NCBI GenBank assembly: GCA_963931635.1
Contig: OZ007034.1
Coordinates: 1,612,001-1,676,000 of the forward strand
Direction: 5' to 3'
From: Caccoplasma sp905210875
GTDB taxonomy: Bacteria; Bacteroidota; Bacteroidia; Bacteroidales; UBA11471
DNA: 64,000 nucleotides
The notes beneath the pieces are model-generated. The model did no database searches. It was not told the origin of the DNA and saw only the letters and a program-made list of their open reading frames with translations. Every line of letters begins with the position of its first letter. The stretch's first letter is position 1. The position numbers and the translations under genes were made by a program. Of the stretch, positions 44,103 to 52,485 are shown piece after piece.

Positions 44103-44624
44103 ATGAGAATAAAGTTGATGATTATATGTCTGACTCTGCTTTGCGGATACGCCAAGGCACAGACACGAGGCGGCGACTCTTCGCCACCACTACCCAAGGA
44201 GATTTCTGCGGAATTGTTCGGCAAGGCGGTAGCACTCATCAAGGAGTTTGAGGGGTGGCACTCGGCAAAACACTATCCATATATCGGTTACGGTCATAAA
44301 CTGCTTCCACACGAGAACCTGACAGCAGATATTTCCAAGGCACAGGCCGATTCGTTACTCAGAGCCGACTTATTGGAACGATACAAGTATTTCCGACAGT
44401 ATGGGAAAGATGCTCTGCTGCTAACGGTTTTGGCTTACAATGTCGGCCACAGCAGATTGTTAGGATATGGTAAACGCCCTAAGAGTAACCTTATCAAGAA
44501 AATAGAGTCCGGCGACAGGGATTTTTACGAGGAGTATATCTCGTACCGTTGCTACAAAGGCAAGCCTATCCCCAGCATCGAACGCCGCAGAAAAAGAGAG
44601 TTTGAATTGCTGTATATTCCGTAG
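44103..44624 (+). CDS. Lysozyme (glycoside hydrolase family 24-like) of the transfer operon
   Basis: 173 residues with a signal peptide (IKLMIICLTLLCGYAKAQT). The lysozyme fold is marked by LIKEFEGWHSAKHYPYIGYG, in which E is the catalytic acid, followed by GH and the later LTVLAYNVGHSRLLGYG. It locally opens peptidoglycan for the channel. Last gene of the operon; the stem GAGCCTTC/GAAGGCTC (44637-44668) follows. Confidence 0.88.
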   Translation: MRIKLMIICLTLLCGYAKAQTRGGDSSPPLPKEISAELFGKAVALIKEFEGWHSAKHYPYIGYGHKLLPHENLTADISKAQADSLLRADLLERYKYFRQYGKDALLLTVLAYNVGHSRLLGYGKRPKSNLIKKIESGDRDFYEEYISYRCYKGKPIPSIERRRKREFELLYIP

Positions 44625-44701
44625 CCGTTATTTAAAGAGCCTTCCCTTAAGCAATTGAGAGAAGGCTCTAATTGTATCATCTTAAACCGTTTATCACGCT
44701 T

Positions 44702-44836
44702 ATGGCAACAGTAAAAGTAAAATTACGCCCATCATCAGTGGAGTGCAAAAGCACACTCTTACCTATCTATTATTTTGGAAGGAGTGAAATCTGCCACTTG
44801 TCTAATTTCTCTCTGTCGAAAATAATAAGCCTCTGA
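44702..44836 (+). pseudogene. Remnant resembling the start of a tyrosine recombinase
   Basis: A 44-codon frame starting MATVKVKLRPSSVECKSTLL. The first 15 residues look like the beta-strand arm-binding start of Bacteroidetes integrases (MATVKVK-RxSSV is a common opening). After that the resemblance fades and the frame stops. It may mark an earlier integration event at the edge of the island. The match is short and made from memory. Confidence 0.4.
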
Positions 44837-44919
44837 ATACTGCAACGCTTATTAAAGTATTAAATTGTTAGTCTAAAATCATATTTTATGGTTACGTCTT
44901 GGCTATTTGTGAAAAAATC

Positions 44920-44942
44920 ACTATCTTTGCAAGTTGAAATTT
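44920..44942. repeat. Direct repeat, left copy, flanking the resistance island
   Basis: A 23-bp sequence beginning ACTATCTTTGCAAGTTG is identical at 56951-56973, and the similarity extends three bases further with one mismatch. It contains a TATCTTTG -7 element and CTATCTTTGC, one base off the CTnDOT core GTAnnTTTGC. The two copies are 12.0 kb apart and bracket all the resistance genes. Confidence 0.8.
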
Positions 44943-45101
44943 CAGTAATTTGGGTAATGTCTTGTTACGATTTTCGCTTGTTTTCTAATTGCAACACTAA
45001 GATAAGTGAAAAATCTGACATGGCAAAATCCTGAGCAACTTTTTGTTGCTCAGGAACTTATAAATAAAGTTAAATTATAGTGTTGCGGAATTAAGGGATA
45101 A

Positions 45102-46016
45102 ATGAAAAAAAAACTACTTTGGATATTAATTTTAGGACTGATAATAATCAGTTGCAAACAAAGGAAAACAGAAATGAAAGAGAAAATAATTAAAACAAAC
45201 GGCATTGAACTCTGTACGGAAAGTTTTGGAAATAAGAAAAATCCAGCAATCCTTTTGGTAGCAGGTGCAACCGTATCAATGCTGTATTGGGACACTGAAT
45301 TTTGCCAACAATTATCTGAAAAAGGATTTTTTGTTATTCGTTACGACAACAGAGATGTAGGAAAATCCACTAATTATGAACCAGGTTCTACTCCATACGA
45401 TATTGTTGACTTAACTAATGACGCTATTTCAATATTGGATGGCTACAAGATTGACAAAGCACATTTTGTGGGGATTTCTTTGGGCGGACTAATTTCTCAA
45501 ATAGCATCAATAAAGTTTGCCGACAGAGTTAACTCCTTAACTCTTATGTCATCAGGCCCTTGGGGAGACTCAGACCCAACTATACCTGAAATGGACACGA
45601 GTATTTTAGATTTCCATAGTAAAGCAGGTACAGTCAATTGGACAAATGAAGACAGTGTGGTAAACTATTTAATTCAGGGTGCAGAATTAATGAGTGGCAA
45701 GAAACAATTTGACAAACAAAGAAGTGAAAAACTGATAAGAGCTGAGTTCAATAGAGCCAACAATTATATAAGTATGTTCAATCACGCTGCATTGCAAGGT
45801 GGTGAAGAATATTGGAACAGATTAAACGAAATCAAACAACCCACCTTAATTATCCACGGAACAGACGACAAAATTTGGCATTATAAGAATGCAGGTTTTT
45901 TACTAGAAAAAATAAAAGGTTCAAATCTAATCACCCTTGAAGGTACAGGACACGAATTACACGTTGATGATTGGAAATCAATTATTGATGGAATAGAAAA
46001 ACACATAAATGACTGA
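45102..46016 (+). CDS. Alpha/beta hydrolase lipoprotein, EstT-like macrolide esterase candidate
   Basis: 304 residues. A lipoprotein signal with lipobox IISC at Cys18 precedes an alpha/beta-hydrolase domain. The nucleophile elbow is FVGISLGGL, the acidic residue is in IHGTDDKIWHY, and the histidine is in LEGTGHELHVDDW, so the triad is complete. RYDNRDVGKS before the elbow is typical of the family containing EstT, which opens 16-membered macrolides such as tylosin. Identification from memory of that family plus the macrolide-resistance neighbours; plain esterase or haloperoxidase-like hydrolase is the alternative. AT-rich for this ICE. Confidence 0.6.
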   Translation: MKKKLLWILILGLIIISCKQRKTEMKEKIIKTNGIELCTESFGNKKNPAILLVAGATVSMLYWDTEFCQQLSEKGFFVIRYDNRDVGKSTNYEPGSTPYDIVDLTNDAISILDGYKIDKAHFVGISLGGLISQIASIKFADRVNSLTLMSSGPWGDSDPTIPEMDTSILDFHSKAGTVNWTNEDSVVNYLIQGAELMSGKKQFDKQRSEKLIRAEFNRANNYISMFNHAALQGGEEYWNRLNEIKQPTLIIHGTDDKIWHYKNAGFLLEKIKGSNLITLEGTGHELHVDDWKSIIDGIEKHIND

Positions 46017-46032
46017 TAAACAAAAACAACGA

Positions 46033-46218
46033 CCCGCTAACAATGTATATAAAAAATAGGCGAAACAGTAGTAAATTCAAGGCTTTTGGCTCGTATTATA
46101 CTTTGTGCTTAACCGAAAATTTGGCACTTCGAAATCGCCTACTTTTCATATACTAACCGATATACGCAATATATATGTAAAAAATAAACGAATGTTCGTA
46201 TATTTGGGTGTTAGCGGG
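46033..46218. repeat. Inverted repeat pair between the hydrolase and mef genes
   Basis: CCCGCTAAC (46033-46041) and GTTAGCGGG (46210-46218) are perfect inverses, enclosing a second imperfect pair TAGGCGA/TCGCCTA with AT-rich extensions. The 180-bp folded spacer after a gene stop codon recalls recombination sites of gene cassettes in Bacteroidetes, but the ends do not fit the integron attC consensus well. Confidence 0.5.
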
Positions 46219-46258
46219 CATTGTGAAAGATACCAGCATAACAGTTAAACATTGATAA

Positions 46259-47477
46259 ATGGAAAAATACAACAATTGGAAACTTAAGTTTTATACAATA
46301 TGGGCAGGGCAGGCAGTATCATTAATCACTAGTGCCATCCTGCAAATGGCGATTATTTTTTACCTTACAGAAAAAACAGGATCTGCGATGGTCTTGTCTA
46401 TGGCTTCACTTGTAGGTTTTTTACCCTATGCGGTCTTTGGACCAGCCATTGGTGTATTAGTGGATCGTCATGATAGGAAGAAGATAATGATTGGTGCTGA
46501 TTTAATTATCGCAGCAGCTGGGGCCGTGCTAGCTATTGTTGCATTGTATATGGAGTTACCTATCTGGATGGTTATGGTAGTATTGTTCATCCGTAGCATT
46601 GGAACAGCTTTTCATACCCCGGCTCTCAATGCGGTTACTCCACTTTTAGTACCAGAAGAACAGCTTACGAAATGTGCAGGCTATAGTCAGTCTTTGCAGT
46701 CTATAAGCTATATTGTTAGTCCGGCGGTTGCAGCATTGTTATATTCTGTTTGGGAATTAAATGCTATTATTGCCATCGATGTATTGGGGTGCTATGATTG
46801 CGTCTATTACGGTAGCAATTGTACGTATTCCTAAGCTATGCGATCAAGTGCAAAGCTTGAAACCAAATTTCATAAGAGAAATGAAAGAAGGAATGGCTGT
46901 ACTACGGCAAAATAAAGGATTATTTGCTTTATTACTCGTTGGAACATTATATATGTTTGTTTATATGCCCATAAATGCATTATATCCTTTAATCACTATG
47001 GAATATTATAATGGTACACCGATGCATATTTCTATTACGGAGATTGCTTATGCCTCTGGTATGTTGATAGGGGGTCTATTATTAGGGTTATTTGGGAATT
47101 ACCAAAAGCGAATCTTATTAATAACGGCATCCATTTTTATGATGGGGATAAGCTTAACCATTTCAGGATTACTTCCCCAAAGTGGATTTTTCATATTTGT
47201 AGTCTGCTGTGCAATAATGGGGCTTTCGGTTCCGTTTTACAGCGGTGTGCAAACAGCTCTTTTTCAGGAGAAAATTAAGCCTGAATATTTAGGACGTGTA
47301 TTTTCTTTAACTGGAAGTATCATGTCTCTTGCTATGCCAATTGGGTTAATTCTTTCTGGATTCTTTGCTGATAGAATCGGTGTAAATCATTGGTTTTTAC
47401 TATCAGGTATTTTAATTATTTGCATTGCAATAGTTTGCCCAATGATAACTGAGATTAGAAAATTAGATGCAAAATAA
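46259..47477 (+). pseudogene. mef: mef macrolide efflux gene with frameshift
   Basis: The first frame (46259-46834) gives MEKYNNWKLKFYTIWAGQAV and the second (from about 46790 to 47477) completes a 12-helix MFS transporter ending TEIRKLDAK. Both halves match Mef(A)/Mef(En2)-type proton-driven macrolide exporters. The frames join at a run of four G (46786-46789) where the family sequence needs three (GTATTGGGTGCT): a one-base insertion, or a sequencing or assembly slip. As written the product stops 192 codons in, after about five helices, and would not work. No leader attenuator stands before this mef, unlike the classical genes. Confidence 0.88.
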
Positions 47478-47496
47478 AATAAAGGAGTGTGTTCGT

Positions 47497-47559
47497 ATGA
47501 TATATCTGACAAATATTTTACATAAAAATTCGATACATATATTTTTAGAGTATTTTTAG
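47497..47559 (+). CDS. Possible leader peptide between mef and the radical SAM gene
   Basis: A 20-codon frame starting MIYLTNIL with a good Shine-Dalgarno (AAGGAG at 47481). Classical mef operons have a short arrest peptide here ahead of msr(D). Here msr(D) is absent and the radical SAM gene starts 113 bp later. It could regulate that gene; there is no direct proof. Confidence 0.35.
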   Translation: MIYLTNILHKNSIHIFLEYF

Positions 47560-47672
47560 TATTTTAAGTAAAATAGATATGTAGATTATTGATTTTTTGT
47601 TTTAGAAATGTTATTATAATAATGGTAGTTTATCGTATTTTGTAATTATATTTCTCGAAAGGTATTGATGAT

Positions 47673-48776
47673 ATGAAAAATAAAAACACAATAATTATCA
47701 CTGAAGAAATGATAAATTCGGACCCATACGGTTATACATATAAAGAAATTTGTGATTGCGTTGGAGAAAAAAAAGCTCGATCGCTTATGCATGCCCTTTA
47801 TAAGGAAAAGCCCCAAAAGAAATATCAAACAATGAGCATTAATGATATTTATAATGGCGGTGACACAAGAAAATACTCTTTCAAATTAAAGGATGGTTAC
47901 TGCGTTGAAACTGTTTGCATAAAGAGAAAAACAGGTGTAACTGTATGTGTTAGTACAATGGTAGGATGTCCTGTCGGTTGTATTTTTTGTGCATCTGGAA
48001 GTAATGGATTTATAAGAAATTTAACTCCTTCCGAAATTGTGCAACAAGTAACATTACTGAAGGAAAAAGTCAACAGAATTGTATATATGGGAATGGGTGA
48101 ACCATTTTTTAATTATGATAATGTAATTAAGTCAATTCATATACTAAGAGATAGAAATGGGCTTAATTTCCCCACAGATGGAATTAATATTTCGACAGTA
48201 GGTCCTTTAGAACAATTAAAAAAAATAAGAGAAGAACATCTGAAGATACAACTCACCCTCTCTCTTCATGCAACAAATCAAAGAACAAGAGATATAATTA
48301 TACCTCACATGAAAGGTTATGACATAAATAAGATTGTTGAATCTGTTTTATCATATTCGGAAAGACATAACAGAAAAGTAACAATTGCTTATTTATTGAT
48401 TCCTGGTCTAAATGATAAAGCAACTGATGTACGTCAATTAGGAAGATGGTTTCGTGAGAAAAATGTTTTGATAAATCTTTTGCAATATAATGATACCGCA
48501 AATTGCAATATTAACAGGCCAAACAAACAACAATTAGTTGCATTTAAATTGCGACTTGAAGCGGCTGGTTTAGAAGTAAAAATGAGAGAATCACGAGGTA
48601 ATAACATCAAAGCTGCCTGCGGTCAGTTGGTTAGTAACACAAACGAGAAGAATAAGCAACACAATTCAATGGGGAAGGATTTAGGTTTTCACAATCGTTC
48701 AAAAAGCAAGAAAGAGAATCCTAAAAGCAAGCACAAAAATACATTTTCTAAAATTAATTACAAAACAAAACACTAA
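47673..48776 (+). CDS. Cfr/RlmN-family radical SAM methyltransferase
   Basis: 367 residues. The iron-sulfur motif CPVGCIFC (C-x3-C-x2-C), GMGEPFFN for S-adenosylmethionine binding, ISTVGPL, and the C-terminal methyl-carrying cysteine in KAACGQL are all present, so the enzyme should be able to methylate A2503 of 23S rRNA at C2 (RlmN) or C8 (Cfr). It is shorter at the N-terminus than housekeeping RlmN, like Cfr, and ends in a basic tail of about 45 residues (SKSKKENPKSKHKN). Sequence around the motifs is not close to the Cfr proteins I remember. AT-rich, and lies among macrolide genes. C8 versus C2 activity cannot be read from sequence. Confidence 0.75.
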   Translation: MKNKNTIIITEEMINSDPYGYTYKEICDCVGEKKARSLMHALYKEKPQKKYQTMSINDIYNGGDTRKYSFKLKDGYCVETVCIKRKTGVTVCVSTMVGCPVGCIFCASGSNGFIRNLTPSEIVQQVTLLKEKVNRIVYMGMGEPFFNYDNVIKSIHILRDRNGLNFPTDGINISTVGPLEQLKKIREEHLKIQLTLSLHATNQRTRDIIIPHMKGYDINKIVESVLSYSERHNRKVTIAYLLIPGLNDKATDVRQLGRWFREKNVLINLLQYNDTANCNINRPNKQQLVAFKLRLEAAGLEVKMRESRGNNIKAACGQLVSNTNEKNKQHNSMGKDLGFHNRSKSKKENPKSKHKNTFSKINYKTKH

Positions 48777-48854
48777 ATTAACCGTATTTTGTTTGTGATG
48801 CATAGGCGATCTGTTTTTTTGTCTATCAACAATTAGAGTTACAAGGAATCTATT

Positions 48855-49184
48855 ATGGAATATAAATGTTTATCCGATTTTTTGTTTAAAGGAGAAAATA
48901 AAAATATTAATATAAGTGTGAGCAAAAATAGTCCAGTTAATGCCTCCTTAAGTTTGGATGGATACAAACATTCAATGGTTCAAATAATAGCATTAACTAT
49001 TGCACTCAAAATGAAGACTGTTATTGTTAATCCACCTATAGTAAGTGATACATATGTTTTTATCGCAATAATAAATGAACTAGGTGGTACTGCAAAAATA
49101 TATAACAAACGTTTGTTTATTGACGCAAGTACCATATGTAATGCCAACATTCCTTTCTTTTTAGGAAATCTCTGTCCGAGATAA
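48855..49184 (+). pseudogene. MurA-like enzyme, N-terminal fragment
   Basis: 109 codons aligning with the start of UDP-GlcNAc enolpyruvyltransferase: SKNSPVNASLSLDGYKHSMV corresponds to the GAKNAA region, and ELGGTAKIYNKRLFIDAS follows. The frame ends at an inverted repeat (49167-49192). The continuation is found at 50385. The conserved KN pair of MurA is altered to KH, so the parent protein may not have been a normal MurA. Confidence 0.65.
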
Positions 49185-49272
49185 GTATTGGTGAATAAAA
49201 ATATTCCTATAGGTAGGATAATTATCGACAAAGAAATTTTCTCTGGAGTGGGAAAAGCAGACCAAAGTATGC

Positions 49273-49424
49273 TATAATGCAATAAAATAGTTATACAAAC
49301 TTGAATTTGAGGAGGTGATAAGATGACAGCATATATGAGATTAAGATAATACCGCGAGTTGTGTTGCGGTACATCCGTATTACATAACTCGCTTTCGGTC
49401 AAGAATGTAATAATGGAGGATGTC
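49273..49424 (+). promoter_or_regulatory. mef-type leader peptide and attenuator before rlmA-like gene
   Basis: TATAAT (49273-49278) and a strong Shine-Dalgarno (GGAGGTG, 49311) precede a 8-codon frame, MTAYMRLR (49323-49349). From memory, the leader of mef(A) is MTASMRLR, an arrest peptide read by the ribosome when macrolide is bound. Downstream, GCGAGTT and AACTCGC (49354 and 49386) form the stem that would terminate or block expression, and GGAGGATGTC ATG follows, as in mef(A). So the regulatory unit of mef sits in front of a different gene. Confidence 0.75.
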
Positions 49425-50255
49425 ATGAATAAAATTATTAGATTTAATGACAGCGAAAAGCTTTTTCGTTGTCCAATATGTAAACGAAAGTTAAAGATGG
49501 TAGGCAATAGTTTGCTGTGTAGTAATAAGCATTGTTTCGATATTTCTAAATTAGGATATGTGAATTTTGCATTAAATCAAAAGCAATCTAAGCATTATAG
49601 CAGAACTTCTTTTGAAAGCAGAATGGATATTTTAGAAAAGGGATACTATTCACATATTCTTACGGAGATAACACATATATTGAGCAAGCTTGAAAACATA
49701 ACAACTATTCTTGATGTCGGATGTGGTGAAGGATATTATTCTAGAAAAATCAAAGAACTATTTCAAGCAGATATAGTTGCTTTTGATATTTCAAAAGATG
49801 CCATTTCCCTTGCTTCAAAAAGAGACGGTAGTAAGTCTATAAAGTGGTTTGTGGGTGATTTGGAAAATATGCCAATTAGAGACCACTCAGTAGACTGTAT
49901 ACTGGACATATTTACACCAGCTAATTATTTGGAGTTCAATAGAGTTCTGACGGATAGCGGCTATATTGTAAAGGTTATTCCTGGGAATAAACATCTGATG
50001 GAGTTCAGAAACATTGCAAAAGAACATTTGAAAAATCAAGAGTATTCCAATGAGAATGTGATTAACTTATTCAAGAAGCAGTATTCTGTTATTTACCAAA
50101 AAAGAGTTTCAGAATCATATGAAATGCCGTTAGAGGATATTAAAATTTTTGCAGACATGACCCCACTGCTCTTCCATGTAGATAAAACTGAGATTGATTT
50201 CAAAAAGCTAAAAACTTTGACGATTGATGCAGAGATATTTGTGGGAAGTCTATAA
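49425..50255 (+). CDS. RlmA-family 23S rRNA (guanine-N1) methyltransferase
   Basis: 276 residues from the ATG at 49425 (Shine-Dalgarno GGAGGA 4 bp upstream; an in-frame ATG at 49413 is less well placed). The N-terminal zinc site CPICKRKLK...CSNKHCFDISKLGYVNF matches RlmA. The methyltransferase motif DVGCGEGYYS, acid FDISKDA, and NKHLMEFR are also conserved. RlmA(I) modifies G745; RlmA(II)/TlrB modifies G748 and protects from mycinosyl macrolides such as tylosin. The macrolide-sensing leader and the hydrolase nearby favour a resistance role, but the base modified is unknown. A terminator follows at 50328-50356. Confidence 0.85.
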   Translation: MNKIIRFNDSEKLFRCPICKRKLKMVGNSLLCSNKHCFDISKLGYVNFALNQKQSKHYSRTSFESRMDILEKGYYSHILTEITHILSKLENITTILDVGCGEGYYSRKIKELFQADIVAFDISKDAISLASKRDGSKSIKWFVGDLENMPIRDHSVDCILDIFTPANYLEFNRVLTDSGYIVKVIPGNKHLMEFRNIAKEHLKNQEYSNENVINLFKKQYSVIYQKRVSESYEMPLEDIKIFADMTPLLFHVDKTEIDFKKLKTLTIDAEIFVGSL

Positions 50256-50327
50256 CGCTTGAAACTTTCAGTTTGACGGAGCAACAAATTCCAATTTGTT
50301 GAACTGAATAGCACATACTGACCGATA

Positions 50328-50356
50328 GGAACAAGGATGAAATATACCTTGTTCCT
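50328..50356 (+). terminator. Intrinsic terminator after rlmA-like gene
   Basis: Perfect 9-bp stem GGAACAAGG/CCTTGTTCC with an 11-base loop followed by TTTT. It closes the inserted expression unit just before the right inverted repeat. Confidence 0.85.
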
Positions 50357-50384
50357 TTTCGTTTACCCAGGGCATTCATAGAAA

Positions 50385-51092
50385 ATGAATAAACAGGTCA
50401 GTTATGCATACCAACACTTATCTCGGACAGAGACTTTAGGAAAGTGTATTCATGGTTCTATGTATTTGTGCCCGGCGCTATTAATTGCATTAGGAAAATT
50501 TGAATATTATGGTTCTGGAGGTTGTCAAATTGGTGATTCGATAGATTCACATAATAGACCATTTTCTCATATTGCTTCAGTGATTGAATGTTTTAATCAC
50601 AAAATAAGTATAGAATCTAATAGAATAATAGGTAATTTTGGTGACAATAGCGATATAACCGAGTTAGATATAAAAAATTTTTCATACTCTAGCGAAGATT
50701 TGAGTGGACCGCTTGTAGGAGGGGCCACTAAAACGGCATTACTTTTATCTGTTAACAAACAAAAATTTATCATAAAAAATCCATATTTAAAAACGGATGT
50801 CTATGATATGATTGATTTTTTGCGCTTAATAGGTAAAAAAATTGACATCTCTGATAATTCTATTGTCTGCAGTGGAAATGTTATGGCTTCTTCCAATCAG
50901 TATATTGAATTTAATCTAACTCAATGCATAAGTGAAATTATAACATATTCCACGTTAGCTTTAATAAATAATACAAATTTGACATTTTTAGATTTAAACA
51001 AGAAAACAATTTCGCTAACTTTAAACCTGAGATATAATATTATTCAATCAGTGACAGAAAAATTATCCTCTTTGCCTTATATAGAAACATAA
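50385..51092 (+). pseudogene. MurA-like enzyme, central fragment
   Basis: 235 codons continuing the MurA-like protein: GKCIHGSMYLCPALLIALGKF and GGCQIGDSIDSHNRPF match the segment of MurA that follows its first domain, and LSGPLVGGATKTALLL a later strand. The C-terminal third (about 120 residues) is missing: the frame ends at LPYIET where an ANT(9)-like frame begins. The active-site Cys region of MurA is not recognisable. Probably inactive. Confidence 0.65.
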
Positions 51093-51637
51093 ATGCTATT
51101 AGACCACTTGAAGTTACGGTCATAAATCAAAAGGATGTTGTCCCTTGGAAATTTCCTCCTAAACATGAATTTATGTATGGTGAGTGGCTAAGGGAGCAGT
51201 TTGATAAGGGAGCAATTCCTGAGCCAACTTATGATCCCGATTTAGCAATTCTTTTATCTCAATTAAGAGAAAATAGTATTAACCTTTTCGGACCAGAGGC
51301 AACAGAAGTGATTGAGCCTGTACCAATGACAGATATTCGAAGGGCGATTAAAGAATCCTTACCCGGGTTGATAGCTAGCATTGAAGGTGACGAACGCAAT
51401 GTGATTTTAACTTTAGCCAGAATGTGGCTGACATCCTCTTCCGGTAGAATTTGCTCAAAAGATCAGGCTGCTGAATGGGCGATACCTAAATTAGCCAAAG
51501 AGCATGCTACTTTACTTGAAAAAGCAAAAAAGGCTTATTTGGAAGATTATGATGACAAGTGGGAAGGAATGGAGACTGAGATAATTGAACTCGTTAATTA
51601 TTTGAAAAGATCTATAGAGTCTTCCCTTAATATTTAA
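51083..51637 (+). pseudogene. ANT(9)/AadA-like aminoglycoside nucleotidyltransferase, 5' truncated
   Basis: The frame carries homology from about 51083 (NAIRPLEVTVINQKDVVPWK) through ATG 51173 to 51637. MYGEWLREQF, PTYDPDLAILLSQLRENSI, GDERNVILTLARMW and DQAAEWAIPKL match the C-terminal two thirds of spectinomycin adenylyltransferases. The N-terminal catalytic GSxxxG..SDxD segment is missing, so it cannot be active. It joins directly to the broken murA-like gene. Confidence 0.8.
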
Positions 51638-52077
51638 ATCCTTTTCGAATAGTTTAAATACAACAGTGATTAGTTTTTAATGCGTATTATTGGTGATTAT
51701 TACTTCGATATGTTCCCTCATACCTCGTTTTCTCAAAAAACAGTAAAAAATTGATAGATATGTTTCCGCATACGTCGGGCTCTAAAATTAGCCAAAGACA
51801 TCAATTCCATCAACTCGAGCCACGTGGAGTGCGTAGTTTTGATGTCAAGGGTAAGCAAATAAAGGGCGAAAAGAAAGCTATAAAACTGCTTGAAACTTTT
51901 GAATATAAACCTGAAAAATATGCCGAAAGAGTTAATCATATTTTTGAAGTACTCGGTCTTTCACTTTTTGAATGCTACGATATGACCGAGAAGCTTTATA
52001 AAGAAGTGAAAAAAATTGCAACGGAGATAAATAACTTTTTAAACGAGGAGAATTCAGATGAAAGAAAACAAATATGA
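51638..52077 (+). pseudogene. Gene debris with repeated DMFPHTS words and a short ORF
   Basis: Two related stretches encode DMFPHTS (near 51707 and 51754). This word resembles the DMFPxTxHVE end motif of RNA m5U methyltransferases (RlmD/TrmA family), so they may be remnants. The frame 51751-52077 continues for 108 codons (SFDVKGKQIKGEKKAIKLLE, YAERVNHIFEVLGLSLFECY); I do not recognise the rest. Expression is doubtful. Confidence 0.4.
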
Positions 52078-52306
52078 TGATAATATATTTTTTCAAAAAT
52101 ACAGTCAAATGAGTCGCTCACAGCAGGGACTAGCCGGTGCAGGAGAATGGGAAACATTGAGAAAGCTGCTGCCGGATTTTAAAGATAAGCGTGTGCTTGA
52201 TTTAGGATGCGGCTATGGATGGCACTGTATTTATGCGATGGAACACGGTGCTTCTTCTGTTGTAGGTGTTGATATTTCTCATAAAATGTCTATGGTAAAA
52301 AGTTAA
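52058..52306 (+). pseudogene. Class I methyltransferase fragment (5' part)
   Basis: 82 codons: YSQMSRSQQGLAGAGEWETL, then the SAM-binding motif VLDLGCGYGWHC and VVGVDISHKM. The frame stops right where the tet(Q) upstream region begins, so the gene was cut by the junction. The intact family (about 240 residues) is common in Firmicutes; substrate unknown. Confidence 0.7.
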
Positions 52307-52320
52307 AAAATCCTCCCACT

Positions 52321-52485
52321 TTTGTTAGATATATTTTTTTGTGTAATTTTGTAATCGTTATGCGGCAGTAATAATATACATATTAATACGAGTTAGTAAT
52401 CCTGTAGTTCTCATATGCTACGAGGAGGTATTAAAAGGTGCGTTTCGACAATGCATCTACTGTAGTATATTATTGCTTAATCCAA
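52321..52485 (+). promoter_or_regulatory. tet(Q) promoter and leader
   Basis: TTTG (52321-52324), a 19-bp spacer and TAATTTTG (52344-52351): an exact Bacteroides promoter. The transcript leader of about 130 nt precedes ATG 52486. In CTnDOT this leader regulates tet(Q) translation through a very short leader peptide; the corresponding GTG-initiated MRF codons lie at 52438. The left part of the promoter abuts the truncated methyltransferase gene. Confidence 0.8.

Larger units (their letters stand above)
44625..45101. other. Left edge of the resistance island: operon end, integrase remnant, repeat copy, hairpin
   Basis: After the operon-end stem (44637-44668) comes a short integrase-like start (44702), then the left copy of the direct repeat (44920-44942). 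A perfect hairpin CCTGAGCAAC/GTTGCTCAGG with a TTTTT loop follows (45030-45054). The rest shows no gene. Confidence 0.6.
49167..50435. repeat. 26-bp inverted repeats bounding the rlmA-like insert
   Basis: Positions 49167-49192 and 50410-50435 are inverse copies (24 of 26 bases), sharing CTTATCTCGGACAGAGA on opposite strands. They lie exactly where the murA-like reading frame is broken. The right copy belongs to the murA-like frame (YQHLSRTET). The left copy is a slightly different inverted version of the same murA segment, so the insert arose by rearrangement or is bounded by short repeats. Confidence 0.75.

Noticed and set aside
46033..46218. Classical integron attC site
   Set aside because: The outer ends read GTTAGCG rather than GTTRRRY and no integron integrase is present, so only a cassette-like spacer is suggested.
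51751..52077. Intact gene for a nucleotidyltransferase
   Set aside because: No catalytic motif is visible and the frame begins inside debris from another gene, so it is kept as a remnant only.
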